A DNA stretch of 64,000 bases from Discostella pseudostelligera (lineage: Eukaryota > Bacillariophyta > Thalassiosirophyceae > Thalassiosirales > Thalassiosiraceae), in contig JALLBK010000278.1 in assembly GCA_036940085.1 (NCBI GenBank), positions 1 to 64,000 of the forward strand. Reading direction: 5' to 3'. The notes beneath the pieces are model-generated. The model ran no database searches and was not told the origin of the DNA. It saw only the letters and a program-made list of their open reading frames with translations. The position numbers and the translations under genes are program-made. Within the stretch, counting starts at the first letter, position 1. Each line of letters starts with the position of its first letter. Below are positions 36,134 to 47,193 of the stretch, one piece after another.

Positions 36134-37139
36134 CTTGAATGATAATGCGGATGATGATGATAAAGTGTGATGAGCACAAAATATGAGACAATTTCGAAAG
36201 ATTCGATCAATGATTGATGTGAAGGTGAATGAGGTAGTGTGCGGTGTTGGATGTGACATCCAGATGCCAAAGATATGCCAAAGATATTATTGTTTTCGCT
36301 GTGTTTGTTGTTGCTTCGCGTGTCATTGGCATTGGCGGGGCGGAGTGTGCGTCTACAGTGACGTGGCAAATCAACATGTTGTTCTCACGGAGAGAGAGAG
36401 AGGGCTCAATCCCACGGAATGGAGTGAAGTTTGATAACTTCCTCTCTCGTTGCGGTATTGGTTCCTTTGTTGATCATCGAAAGATGAAGACGGGAAGACT
36501 CGAATCTAATCGAATGTCATCTATCAAAAATCAAAGATGAGGTGGGAAGAAAAAAATGGGCACGTGCACCAACCCAATCTGAGAAACCGAAAGACCAAAT
36601 TATAAACTTTTTCAAAATCTACAGGCCTATGTGGAGCATAGTGATTTCTCAAATTTGAATGCGAGAAACCACAAATTCAAATTTCACTAGCTCCTCTGTG
36701 GATAATACTGGATCTCATTTTTGAATTGAGAAAGATCAATTTGCTCAAATTGCACAGGATCCTATGTTGATCGTACCATTTTCCCGTATTTGGAGTTCGA
36801 CTTGCTTTCGCCGCGCTGCTGCCCCAGTGTCGGAGATGCCAGACACCTGCCTCCCTCCATTATTTCCATTCAGCACCCTTCCATCCTATCAACTCCACCC
36901 AAATAAACCCTCCACCATCCATCTACCGTCATCTCTCTAGAGATACCGTCCCGCGTCACCCAACCGCACACAGCCGCACACCATGATGTCAAATCAGGCG
37001 GCGACGACGACGACGGTACGGTCGTTAATTCTCTTTTCAGAGTGCTTTTCATGCTATACGAAGTAAGAATGTCTGTTTTCCTACTTTCATATCATTTCAT
37101 CCATCGAACGTGAGAGTAGGTGAGAGTGGTATTATCACT
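36134..37139. promoter_or_regulatory. divergent region between FEA1-like gene and RRM gene
   Basis: About 1 kb with no supported gene. The section 36590-36790 is AT-rich and has several related blocks (TTTCTCAAATTTGAATG, AAATTCAAATTTCAC, TTTTTGAATTGAGAAAG, TTGCTCAAATTG). A small frame with ATG near 36983 ending in a GTACGG donor might be a 5' non-coding or alternative exon of the RRM gene, but I found no phase-matched acceptor I trust. Confidence 0.4.
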
Positions 37140-37709
37140 ATGGCGTCGTCATGGACCCAAGTCTACGTTACTGGACTATCCCGATCCATCAATCCTACCG
37201 ATGATGAAATTGAATCCATGCTAGATACGAGATTTCATTTGTCATCATCGTCACCATCGATGTCGGAATCGATTAAAGACAGAAAGGAGGAGGAAGTGGG
37301 GACATCATGCGACGGCGGCTGGGCTGGGTCAGGCACAACAATCATAAAGAGAGATAATGAAGGCAAATGCCGTGGGTTTGCATTCGTCTCCTTTCATTCC
37401 TTTAAATCGGCATCAATCTTCATCGAACGAATTAATAATCACAATTCCAGGACTAATACCATGGAGGAACATGTGCACGGTGACGGTGATAGTGATAGTG
37501 ATGGTGATGGTCTACTACTTCCACTTCACCTGCATGCAGAGCTGAGCACCCCAGGTAAGGGCACCGCAAAGAATAATAAGAAGGAGGATACTCATTTGCC
37601 CGATTTACGTCTAAGGCGACAACGGAAACAACCGGTACGTAAACATCCCGTAGTTATTAGTTCCGATGGAAAGAGAACAAATTTAAGCAAAAGTAACAAG
37701 TCTGGGTAG
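37140..37709 (+). CDS. RRM RNA-binding protein, 3' structure uncertain
   Basis: An RNA recognition motif is visible: RNP2 VYVTGL at about residues 7-12, then a ~50-residue Ser/Glu-rich insertion, then RNP1 CRGFAFVSF at about 78-86 followed by the helix SFKSASIFIERINN. The frame continues through a basic tail (DLRLRRQRKQPVRKHPVV) to a stop at 37709, 190 codons from the ATG at 37140. A strong CCCCAG/GTAAGG donor at about 37552 could instead splice to a downstream exon near 37873 reading NRKFIHGKLMYRR, which looks like an RRM beta-4 strand. That exon would end at about 37925, just before the Nudix 3' end. Partner RNA and role are unknown. Confidence 0.6.
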   Translation: MASSWTQVYVTGLSRSINPTDDEIESMLDTRFHLSSSSPSMSESIKDRKEEEVGTSCDGGWAGSGTTIIKRDNEGKCRGFAFVSFHSFKSASIFIERINNHNSRTNTMEEHVHGDGDSDSDGDGLLLPLHLHAELSTPGKGTAKNNKKEDTHLPDLRLRRQRKQPVRKHPVVISSDGKRTNLSKSNKSG

Positions 37710-37988
37710 GAGCAAAAGAATTGCCAGATGCCGATGCAGATACGGTATGTCGCGAAGAACCTCTCTACAATGACGATTGGATGGATTGATGATATTGATT
37801 GGAAATTTATCTAGCTACATTCATTATCAGTTAACAGTCTGAAAATTAAGGGGTCGTTGACGAATTGCAAGTGAATCGCAAATTCATCCACGGCAAACTG
37901 ATGTATCGCCGACACCAACAAAATGGATGACGATGATGAGAGTGGAGGAGGGTATCAAGGGGCAATTTTCTCATGTACCATCTCCGAA

Positions 37989-39499
37989 TCAGCAACAAGG
38001 TCCACTCCGTAATTTGCGCAGTATTTCAAGATATTTTGGACTGTCGGAAGACACTGCACCCGATCGAATGAGGTAGTCAATTATTACTTAGTGGTGATTG
38101 AGACGATAAGGACGATGAATGATTATTGTGAGAGGACAACGAGCCAAAAAGGAAATGCAAACATCAAAGTCACACATAACTCACCGGGGTAGCAATTTGG
38201 TTTAATCGGATCCGTGCACTCTGGATCCATCGACTTCACAATATCATTCAAATCCCACAGGAAGAAGGAGTCCACCTCCCCATCCACTGCTTTGGGTACA
38301 AAATCCTGCGGTAGATATAGATCAAAACAGAACAATACTACTCGGTGGATGACACCCCATCCAACTGTCGCCGGATTTCTGCGAATATCGTCACCATCCT
38401 CACCACTAGTACTAGTAGAAGTAGTAGTGATGGGACTGTAAGTTTCGTAACTAATAGCACCAACCGGTCGAATGCCTCGTCGTGCCACATCCTCGGGAAT
38501 ACCCGCCTCTTCCAGGCATTCCTTAATAACATTCTCCATCAAGGATAACCCGTAGGGTTGTCCTCCAGCCACAATATGATCGACATATCCTGGATACTTG
38601 GATTTGGTTTGTGATCGTCGTGCCATCCACATTTGTACGTCATTGCTGTTACTCTTCATAATGGTATTGTGAAGATTGTTTTGGTTCTTGACGACAAGAC
38701 CATTAATATGTACACCATATTCCAGTAAACCCAATATGGGAGCGGCCGCCCTCTCAATCAGAAATAATGGCTGTTGTTGTTTGGAATTGTCAAATGTATC
38801 CGACACGGGATACAACTCATTTCGCCATCCAGATATGTACCCCAAATTGTGCAAATTCGTCATCACCTTCGAGACAGACTTTGTTCGTTGCTCGAAGGTC
38901 TTTCCAGCTGCAGTTCCGAGTGTCAAGAATGTTGTTGTTGGCTTTGACAGATCATCTCCTCCGTTGTTACTGGAAGATGACAATTCAAATATTCCATCAT
39001 TTTGACCATCATCACCGGCATCACTTTTGTTACTGATGAGAAGCTGTGCAATTTGGGGTGTCACCCGCCCAAGGACATGTCCATCGACAACAAAATCAAT
39101 TAGACTGGATTGTATATCGCTTGGGATGATATTCATCTCGTTGATACGATAAAGCATATGATTCATGAATGAATCGTCTGGATGAGTGGTGGTGGTGCCC
39201 GATTTGCTCTCCGCGGACAGTATTCCTGTCATTCTGATACTGTTGCTGCTGCTACGTCTACCAACTATGCCATGGTAATTCCGCGTAGAATATCGTGGTC
39301 GCAACCAAATCTGCCGAACGTTATTATTTTTCTGATGGAGAAGAATGTTGTTGGAAGTGCCGAATCCGAATGACAACGACATGGGCAAGAAACATGCTGC
39401 AGTGGTGATAGTTCTTGTTGCTCTACGCCACGACGATGCTGCTGCTGCTGCTGCAGATGATGATGATGAAGCTGATATCGAGAGCACTGCCGCTAGCAT
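37989..39499 (-). CDS. Nudix hydrolase, NUDT20/24-like (DUF4743 plus Nudix)
   Basis: Nudix enzymes cleave nucleoside-diphosphate-linked substrates; this plant/fungal subfamily has been linked to thiamine-diphosphate-related damage products. Two exons (38185-39499 and 37989-38086) join in phase across a GTGAGT...AAG intron. Without the second exon the conserved VIIDYLIRSG and LEILRKLRSG end would be missed. The N-terminal ~90 residues are Ser/Arg-rich, like an organelle presequence. A DUF4743-type region (FVVDGHVLGRVTP to WRNELYPV) precedes MWMARRS, YPGYVDHIVAGGQP and the Nudix box, which reads G-x5-E-x7-KECLEEAGI with Lys in place of the first Arg. The frame may extend upstream past an assembly scar at 39528, starting at MPSDMYSTW or MKSMPTV. 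Confidence 0.88.
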
Positions 39500-39600
39500 C
39501 GCTTTTCTGGAATAGCAAGATAGGCTGNGATGATGATGATGAAGCTGATATCGAGAGCACTGCCGCTAGCATCGCTTTTCTGGAATAGCAAGATAGGCTG
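39456..39600. other. assembly scar: 72-bp exact duplication around a single N
   Basis: Bases 39456-39527 recur without change at 39529-39600, separated only by an N at 39528. This is what a scaffolder leaves when two overlapping contig ends are joined without merging. Removing one copy and the N extends the Nudix frame upstream (SFHSSLSCYSRKAMLAAV). Confidence 0.93.
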
Positions 39601-40042
39601 GAATGGAATGACGATGTGGCGGTAGTAGTGACGGTCGGCATTGATTTCATGGATGTGGAGGTGGAGCTATGATGTGGCGGCTGGATGGGGCTGGGGGTGA
39701 CGGACTGATGCCACGTGGAATACATATCGGATGGCATGTTGACGCCATGTGGAATATTGCATGAGATTCCAATTGATAGAAAATGGGTGGTAGGTTGCGG
39801 AAGAGAACTATGCGTTGTTAAAGAGAAGATATCGATGTCGGACTCAGTGAATGAGATGGTGACCATTATCATTTTATTCATATCTACCAGCATCGCATCC
39901 AAAAGGTAGAATTGTCGCCTTCTCTCACACTAGATCGATGTTTTGACCAAACGTTTCGGGCATTCAATAGCCTGAAACTGATGAAATACCCTGAAGTTGT
40001 CAATCTCCCTTCTCTCTGGGAATATTCATCGTCATCATTCAC

Positions 40043-42361
40043 CTAACTTTTACCCTGCCTCACGGCTTCACGAATGGCCTTGAAGCGATCAACGCAGTCT
40101 TTCTTCGTTTTTCCCGGAACTCCCTTGGCAATCATTTTCCAGCGTTCATTCTTTTCCATATCGGCAGGGTAATTACGAAGCATCTCTTGCAGAAGAGAAT
40201 CCTGCTCCTCGGTCCATGGCCCACCATCTTCGGCAGTCGATTCGGCGCTACCAGCAGCATCCGCAGCTGTCGCAGTCGCAGTCGATATCAACGCTGCCGC
40301 TGATGCTGATGCAATTTGATTATACTTCTCAATGCACTCCTCCTTCGTCCTAGGGTTTGGCAACTTGAGTAGATTATTCACAAACAATGCAATTGCATCC
40401 CACCGATTGCTTCCGCCTGCAGGGTACTTCTTAATTGCCTTGGACAATGCACTCAATTCCTCCTTACTCCATGGATTCGATGCCTTCGATAGTTTCGCTT
40501 CACGAGCCTTGTCCGACGCCTCCTTCCGTGCCTCATTGCGTTTTTGGATGGCAATGAGTGATTGACGTTCGGCGCCAGCAGCAGTTTCAATTGCACATTG
40601 ACGCACGTCGACCAAGGCCGAAACGCATACGGATTTGGTACTACCCTCCTCGACGGCATCGGGTCCACCCAGGAGATCATTGAGTGCATTGAGTTCCATA
40701 AGCGACAATTTGTCCGACAGTAGTTCAATCTGTGCATTGATTAATGCATTTTGCATGAGCAATCGATACATGTGAGACATAAATGCGCGGATGCAACAAA
40801 AACGCTATTGACATATCGATATCTTTGGTGCTCATCAACTTTTGATCTCTTCGTCGATTTACACTTACATCATCATTCATCTTCTCCAAATCATCCCACA
40901 CCGCATCTTTCCCAATAGAGACATCATTAGGATTGGCAGATTGATAGGCGGCCATGGTCAATTTACGAAAGAGTGATTTCGCTTTGCGAAGTTGTTTCTT
41001 TTGCTGCTCTTTGATTTGCTTTTCACCCTTCTTCTTGGATTCTGTTGATGAACCGTACGAAAATGTAAAAGTGAGTGAAGAGAGAGAGCGCGGGTGAGTG
41101 GTCAAAATCATAAAGGTTGCTTGCTCACCAGACATGCATAATGCAAACAAACGAACAGACAGAATACAACTCTTGTTACTTACCTTCCTCTGACTTCTTC
41201 TTCGCCATCTCCAATTCCACCTTCTCTCTCTCCCTCTTCTCCAACTCCGCCTTCTTGGTCTCCTCCAATTTCTTTGCCTCTTCCTTCTCACGCTTTTCCA
41301 AAGCAACCCGTTCCCTCTCACGACGTAACCGCGGATCACATGCCATTGCCCGTGTCACTAGCAAATTAATCCTTGCCATCTCCTCCCTCTTCATTTTTTT
41401 AACCTTGCGATCAATCTCTTGTTTCATCCAACGTTTCTCTTCACGACAATCGGCACTCTCGACATCATGTTCGGTTTCGGAGGTAGCGCGGAGAGTAAAA
41501 TCACGCCAGGAATCGAAATGGATCCAATATTCGTAGAAGGCATGCACTTGCGATAAAGGGGTGGAATTGTCACCGAGGAGGGGTAGGGGGTTGGGTGGTG
41601 GAATATACGAGGTGTTTGGAATGTCGCTGCTGCTGTTGCTGCTGCTCATGTTGCTCTTCTTCTTTTTGTTCTTCCCTCCACCACCACTCTTTGGAGCTTG
41701 TTTATCGTCTCCTCCAGCACCACCACTTTGTTGTCGCATGGGATCATTGAAACTAGCAAATCGTAAGTTCCTTTCAAAGACCGGTCCATACTCTGCATAA
41801 AACTCCTCATCGCTCATTGTCACTCCACTTAAACTTTCTTTGGGAATGCTCTCATCAAAATCGACAGTGCTGTCATACGATCGTCGTTTCACCGGATCAC
41901 TCAATGTATCAAATGCACTTTTCACCAATAGAAAAATTTCATCCTCTTCCCCCCGACCAGTCTTGTCAGGATGGTATTTGAGACAAGCCTTGTGATACGC
42001 ACGACGAATATCATCGGGGGTGGCATGCATGGGTAAGAATCGCGATAGGACTTGATAGTACGATAATTTTTGCAGTTTGCGGGAGGAGAGTGTGAGAAGA
42101 TCGTACTCTTTTTTGGATGATTTCTTGTTGTTAGCTTCGTCATTGGTGTCGTTGGCACCATTGCCATCAATCAAGGCCGACGAGGTTGATGATTGATAGT
42201 AGCGCGAGTTGTGCAAGAAGGTGCGTCGATTCAACAATCGAGATTCATACGCGAGATACGCTTTGCCAGCGCATTGGACGACGATTTCTTCCAGAGGACA
42301 GGAATCGGCATTACCGTCATTGCTATCGTAGTCGTCGTTGTTGGTGGCGGGCCAGTCGAGG
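40043..42361 (-). CDS. DNAJC2: zuotin/DNAJC2 (MPP11, ZRF1): J-domain plus SANT co-chaperone
   Basis: Zuotin pairs with an Hsp70 in the ribosome-associated complex; in animals ZRF1 also acts on chromatin. Exons 41184-42361, 40869-41041 and 40043-40804 join in phase (about 704 codons visible). The J-domain has YHKACLKYHPDKTG (HPD), followed by DTLSDPVKRRSYDS. The zuotin homology region follows (PVFERNLRFASF, FYEYWIHFDSWRDF, REEKRWMKQE). A long charged ribosome-binding helix leads to two SANT domains (NPWSKEELSALSKAIKKYPA and GPWTEEQDSLLQEMLRNYPA). The start codon is not in this frame: sequence upstream of 42361 follows a CCTTTGTTTCCAG acceptor and then meets a stop, so a first exon of length 3n+2 with the ATG must lie upstream. 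Confidence 0.93.
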
Positions 42362-42885
42362 CTGGAAACAAAGGTGATGAAATGGATGGCCGGTATTTAG
42401 GTGGCGGCCAGACGGAAGTATTCCCGCCATCTTGCTTTCTGTCATAGCCATTTTTCCCGCAAATTTTTCGACGTCTCCCGCCAAACCGCAGAGGTCGAGT
42501 CAACTGTAATCTTCATCTCCTCCCGCCATTTCTCATTTCTCGATGTCTCCCCAACGAGAAAGCTTTATCGGGAAAGCTTCTCTCATTTATCTCGCTTCAA
42601 GTTACCTCTCTCTTTTATTAATTCTTTCTCCCCAGGCGAACTTTTCTCAATCTTATTTCTGAAATCGTTGGCTGTGTTCCTCTTCCCGAACCCCAAACAA
42701 AAACCACACATCAATCAACGACATGCACCATGGCCGATGCCGCCGACCGCCGATGCCGATACCGATGCCGCCCGCCATGAGTATCTCTCTCTAGTACAAA
42801 ATGTTGGATGCCGCATCGTCAACTATCGTCGACCACTACCTAGAAATAGATATAGCGAGGACTACTTACAATATTTTTAACAACA
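42362..42885. promoter_or_regulatory. divergent promoter, DNAJC2 and the 42886 gene
   Basis: Three TCCCGCCA motifs (ATTCCCGCCATC at about 42421, GTCTCCCGCCAAA at about 42473, CTCCTCCCGCCAT at about 42520) and TTTTTCCCGCAAA (about 42453) cluster within 110 bp. The missing first exon of DNAJC2 is probably in this interval; I could not define it. Confidence 0.45.
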
Positions 42886-45083
42886 ATGGATATCGTCGAC
42901 ATCCTCAAAGATCTGATGTCCCCGCGTTCCAATTCGGATTTAACGACGCCTACCGCTTGTAATGTTGGCGGCAGCGGCGGCGGTGGGTTTGGTAGAAATT
43001 TCAGCAGTAGTGGCAAAGGTACTAGAACTGGAGTTCGTCTTCCCCATAGTTTTGACGACGACGAAGATAGCACCATAGTGCAGCTATTGCCGACGGAAAC
43101 GGAAAGTACGGAAGAATACTACGATGACGATGATGATAGTAATTTATTCCATGATATTAACATTAACATGGACAAGGAGGATGAGAGCACCACAAGTCAA
43201 CATCTTCCGGGCAGTGACCACAACAATACTTACAATAATCATGAACAGCTACAGCAACAAGATGATTTTAAGAAGGTTGTGCCTCGTCATCATTCGACAT
43301 CACCTCCACCTTGGCATAATGTACCGTCACCACCACCTCTGAATCATTGGCACCCCGCGGCTGCTGCTAACAACACTACCAATCTGCTTCATCAACAGCA
43401 TCACCACCAACAACAACATCCGATTCCATCCTTGCTATCGTCCAGCGAAGATGATACCGAAGAAGAGGAGGATATTGATGAGATGGAGGAAGAAGAAGAC
43501 AGCACCATTGTCCAACCGCTCCCTGGTCAAGATGACACTACCACCGTCGCTGCTGCTGTTACTGCTGCCACAACTGCTACTGCCCTCCAGCAGAAACAGT
43601 GGCAACGAGGAAGTATGAATATCAGCAGCAGTTGTAATAGCAGTCGAAGCTTGCCACTACAAGAAGTATTCATAAAGAATAAGAAGAAGACAGACAGTGG
43701 TTATGACAACAACACCGAGGTAGGAGGAGGAGTAGAAATTGTCGATGTTATCATGGAACATTTTGATTTCTCTCCCCAATGGGAAGATGTGGGTACTGTT
43801 AGTGCATCAGGTTTTGGTAGTTGTGCAGCGCCTGCAATAAAGAATGTGGTGGTGGATGATGAAAGCACAGTCGTGCAGCATTTACCCGGCGAGGAAGACA
43901 CACATAACGATGATGATAACATCAGTGACATTATGTTTGCCGACAAACGAATGCGTCATTCGAAGAATGAACAAAAGGGTGCTGGGCAATCTACTTCTCT
44001 AACGAAGAAGGCTACTACGGCAGCTGCTGTCTTCGTTACATTGACCGTCTGTTTAGGTGTGGGATACAAGGCGGGAAATATTATGACTTTGGGCGGTAGC
44101 AGCAGTAGTAGTAGTAGCGTGGCGGTATTAACGCCCGATGATTGTTTGGCATTGCGCAATGTGACGGCTACCCATGAGAATGATGGTAGTGGTAAGCAGA
44201 TGCTGCGGCGAAGACTAGAGGAGAGCGATTGGCAGAGGGTGAGTTCTCTAAACGCGTCCCTCCTTACCATCTATTATCTCGTGCCACTCGCAACTCAGTT
44301 CTAACTTCACATATCACTCGATTTCGGCTTCCAAAAATAATCCTCGTTGGTGTTTGTCTCGTCTGTCTCTCTAGATCTTTTCGAAATGTGACGAACTCCT
44401 TGGGCCACAACATTCGCAGGACGAGAGCAGCAACAACAACCCGTCGGAAACAAACAACACTACCAAATACACCATTTTCAAAGGCAAGGCCCAAAAGCAG
44501 AGCAAGAGTTCCAAAACGGTGAAGCCCCAGCTGCTTGACACCACCAAGCATCAACAACAAAAAGGAAGCAAGTCTTCCAAGCCTCCTCCTTCCATCATTG
44601 GCGCTTCCTCTTCTTCTTCTCTTACAGACACTACTTCATCATCTCCACCATCGGTCAATGTTGTGAGTGTTTTACATGCTTTGTATTATTCAACTTTAGC
44701 CAATTGTTCACATCTTCTCTCAGGTGCCTCCAACCTCAAAAGGTGCTCACCCCACCTCCTCGGCTGCTTCTGCTGCTGCTACGACAAAAGAACAAATTAC
44801 CACCAGCACGTCACCTCCCACTACTACAATAACAAAAGGACAGCCATCCGACGCACCACCTGACCCTCCTATTAAAGGATCCAAAAGATTGTTGTCAAGG
44901 TTTGTTCGCTTGCTTTTATTTGTTTTCCTCGTCCTGCAACTTTCTCTATATTTGAAGATTCAACATTGCTCCGTTTCATCTCATTTTGACCTTCTCCATC
45001 GACCATCACTCCCTCTTCTCCAGGTAAACAAATGTGCAAAGACGTTTGCATCAGTTCCACATTGGAACATTGAAAGAAGATAG
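42886..45083 (+). CDS. unrecognised membrane protein with four STxVQxLPG repeats
   Basis: Three exons (42886-44238, 44375-44662, 44724-45083) join in phase and give about 666 residues; the last ~45 may include an unspliced intron. The first part is acidic and repeats a short motif four times: DSTIVQLLP (61-69), STTSQHLPG (101-109), DSTIVQPLPG (205-214) and ESTVVQHLPG (326-335). The copies sit in Asp/Glu runs and are separated by Gln/His and Pro stretches. One hydrophobic helix at about 376-396 (AAAVFVTLTVCLGVGYKAG) follows a basic TKK, so the repeats probably face the cytosol. The remainder is Ser/Thr-rich, like an extracellular stalk. The TM segment closely resembles that of the protease gene at 59587-61660. 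I know no family; function unknown. Confidence 0.65.
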
Positions 45084-46143
45084 AAGTTGTCCCGTGTTTA
45101 TAATATATGTCAGTACGGCTGCTGCAATAGAAATGTTGAGATTGGAATCATTCAAAGCTTTTCACTGCTGATAACACCACAAAAGCTTTGCATATTTCCT
45201 TTCGAGCCCACGTGGTTTTGAATGATCGTGTTTGGAACACATCATCATATCTTGGATGTCACATCATGTTTTTTTACTAATCATAAAGAGTGTTGTTTTT
45301 GAATCGAATTGTTGTACTTGAACTGGAGGTAGTAATCCGAATGTCCTCGTTCTTTCTCTCAATCTATCTACAATTGAGCGTAATCGCCGATGAATACTCC
45401 TCGGTAACATGTTGTGATCATGCTGTAAAAGGTTCTACGAACACGACATGTTATTAAATCAGACAGCGTCGGCATGGTGCTGTTGTCGAATTATCGGGAA
45501 CGGTGCATGGTAAGTAGTTTTGCAGATGATTTCACGGGCAAATATTGTAAAAGAAATTCAAGTACGCAACGCCAAAATCAGCCATTGCAAATATCAGTTA
45601 CCTCTGAATTTCTAATGTGTGTAAGTTGGTTGGAAGATAGACGATGGATGAGACGGCAGAGGATGGCGACTTGCGGGATAACGACCCTGCCTCGACCCTA
45701 CAACGACCCCTGCTTTTCTGCTCTCATCGCTCATCGTCCTGGTTGGGCGAAACTGATGCCACTGCTCTCCGTCTTGATGATGTCCTATTCCTCTCTTTGT
45801 CGGCGGGCTCGAAGAAGTTGTTGTTGATCACGAAGTCCACCTTGTCGTGTCGAGAGACGATGCGATGAATGCGAGAGATGGGGGGTCAGGAATTAGATTC
45901 CCGCCAAACGCCTCCTCCCGCCATATTTGATCCGTCGGCACAGCTAGCGATCAGAAAGCGAAGCTGACGTAGGAGCCACTTCTACTTTGGAATCAGCATC
46001 TCTGTTCAAAGATACATGTTCAACCAGCGACACACACAAAATCCAAGACGACGACGACGCCCGCCTTGTTGTTGCCTGCCATGCCGCTGCCTCTGCCATC
46101 GTCTCTCCGCTCTTCCTCCGTAGCAAAATAATAGCCAGCAACC
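45084..46143. other. intergenic region upstream of the light-harvesting gene
   Basis: There is no firm gene. A 74-codon frame at 45644-45868 (MDETAEDGDLRDNDPASTLQ) is moderately protein-like but isolated. CCCACGTGG lies near 45209. ATTCCCGCCAAACG and CTCCCGCCATATTTG (about 45899-45930) lie about 220 bp before the light-harvesting start. Confidence 0.4.
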
Positions 46144-46970
46144 ATGATGAAGCTCGCCATCGCCACCCTACTTGCCGGCTCTGCCGCTGCTTTCGCCCCC
46201 GCCACTGGCAGGTCCTCTACTTCTGTTGCCCTTTCAGCTGAGAAGAGTGCCTCCCTTCCCTTCTTGAACAGGCCGGCACTTGTGAGTTATGAATGTTGTC
46301 GTCGGAATGTTGTCGTCGGTCGTTCGTCTCTATATCTCTTTGCCCTTCAGTCTTCAGAGAGAGAGATGCTCTTAGTTTGAGATCATTTTATGCATGGTAT
46401 TTTTGTATCATAATTAATTCTCACACTATCTCCAACTTCTCACAGCTCGATGGCTCCATGGCCGGCGATGTTGGCTTCGATCCCCTCGGCCTCTCCAACA
46501 TCAACGATCTTGGCATTGATCTCTACTGGCTCCGCGAGGCCGAACTCAAGCACGGCCGTGTTGCCATGCTTGCCGTGGCCGGTTTTCTCCAAGTAGAATG
46601 CTTCGGCCCCGCGCCAGGATGTGAAGCTGCCACCCTAAAATGCCAAACCGATGCCTTTTGGCAAATTTGGAATTCTCACCCACAATACATTGCCGCCGGA
46701 CTTATTGGCATTATGATGATTGAGGTCGTCAGTGGAATTGCTACCACATCCGGACGTGAATCGGGACTTCGTGCACCGGGAGATTTTGGATTGGATCCAC
46801 TTGGTTACCTGAAGGGAGATGCCAATGTTGCGGCACGATTGCAGGCGCAGGAGGTGGCCAATGGACGATTGGCCATGTGGGCTGCGGCTGGATTGATTGT
46901 GCAGGGATGTTCGAATCATTTGGGTGGTGTGGAGGCCTTGACTCAGTCGTTGAACGACAATATGTTTTAA
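46144..46970 (+). CDS. fucoxanthin chlorophyll a/c light-harvesting protein
   Basis: This is a thylakoid antenna protein binding chlorophyll and fucoxanthin. Exons 46144-46281 and 46446-46970 (GTGAGT...CACAG intron, phase 0) give 220 residues, normal for the family. The N-terminus is a bipartite plastid target: signal peptide MMKLAIATLLAGSAA ending in AFAP, whose Phe is the hallmark of import through secondary plastid membranes. The mature part opens GDVGFDPLGLS. Helix 1 is LREAELKHGRVAMLAVAGF (Glu/His/Arg pigment and salt-bridge residues), helix 2 is IAAGLIGIMMIEVVSG, and helix 3 is ARLQAQEVANGRLAMWAAAG. I cannot assign an Lhcf/Lhcr/Lhcq subtype by eye. The gene is convergent with ECM29, with about 220 bp between the stops. 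Confidence 0.93.
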
Positions 46971-47193
46971 GGAGTGATGTTACTGAAAGCCTCTCTACTA
47001 CCTGCGCCCGATTGTGAGGGAGAAAAAGAGAGAGCTTGCTTTGGGGATGGGCATGGTGAAAAGATTTTGCTGTGGGATTTGATACCTCTCTAGGAATGGA
47101 ATATGTGGTGGTCGGATAGAATCGAGAATGACCAATAACAATGGTGCTACTGATAATTTATAAATACACATTGTGTGGCCCGACACTTTTGGC

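Noticed and set aside
36590..36790. Possible degenerate transposon in AT-rich sequence
   Set aside because: Related AAATTTGAAT blocks are visible, but no terminal repeats or target duplication could be found.
37873..37925. Separate gene reading NRKFIHGKLMYRR
   Set aside because: It is too short alone. It is better explained as a possible last exon of the RRM gene and is mentioned there.
39423..39902. 160-codon frame with an ambiguous residue
   Set aside because: This is the Nudix N-terminus read through the duplicated contig overlap, not a separate protein.
45474..45827. 118-codon frame starting MVLLSNYRERC
   Set aside because: It crosses a GTAAGT donor-like site and has no protein-like features. 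A different frame at 45644-45868 is slightly better but still weak.
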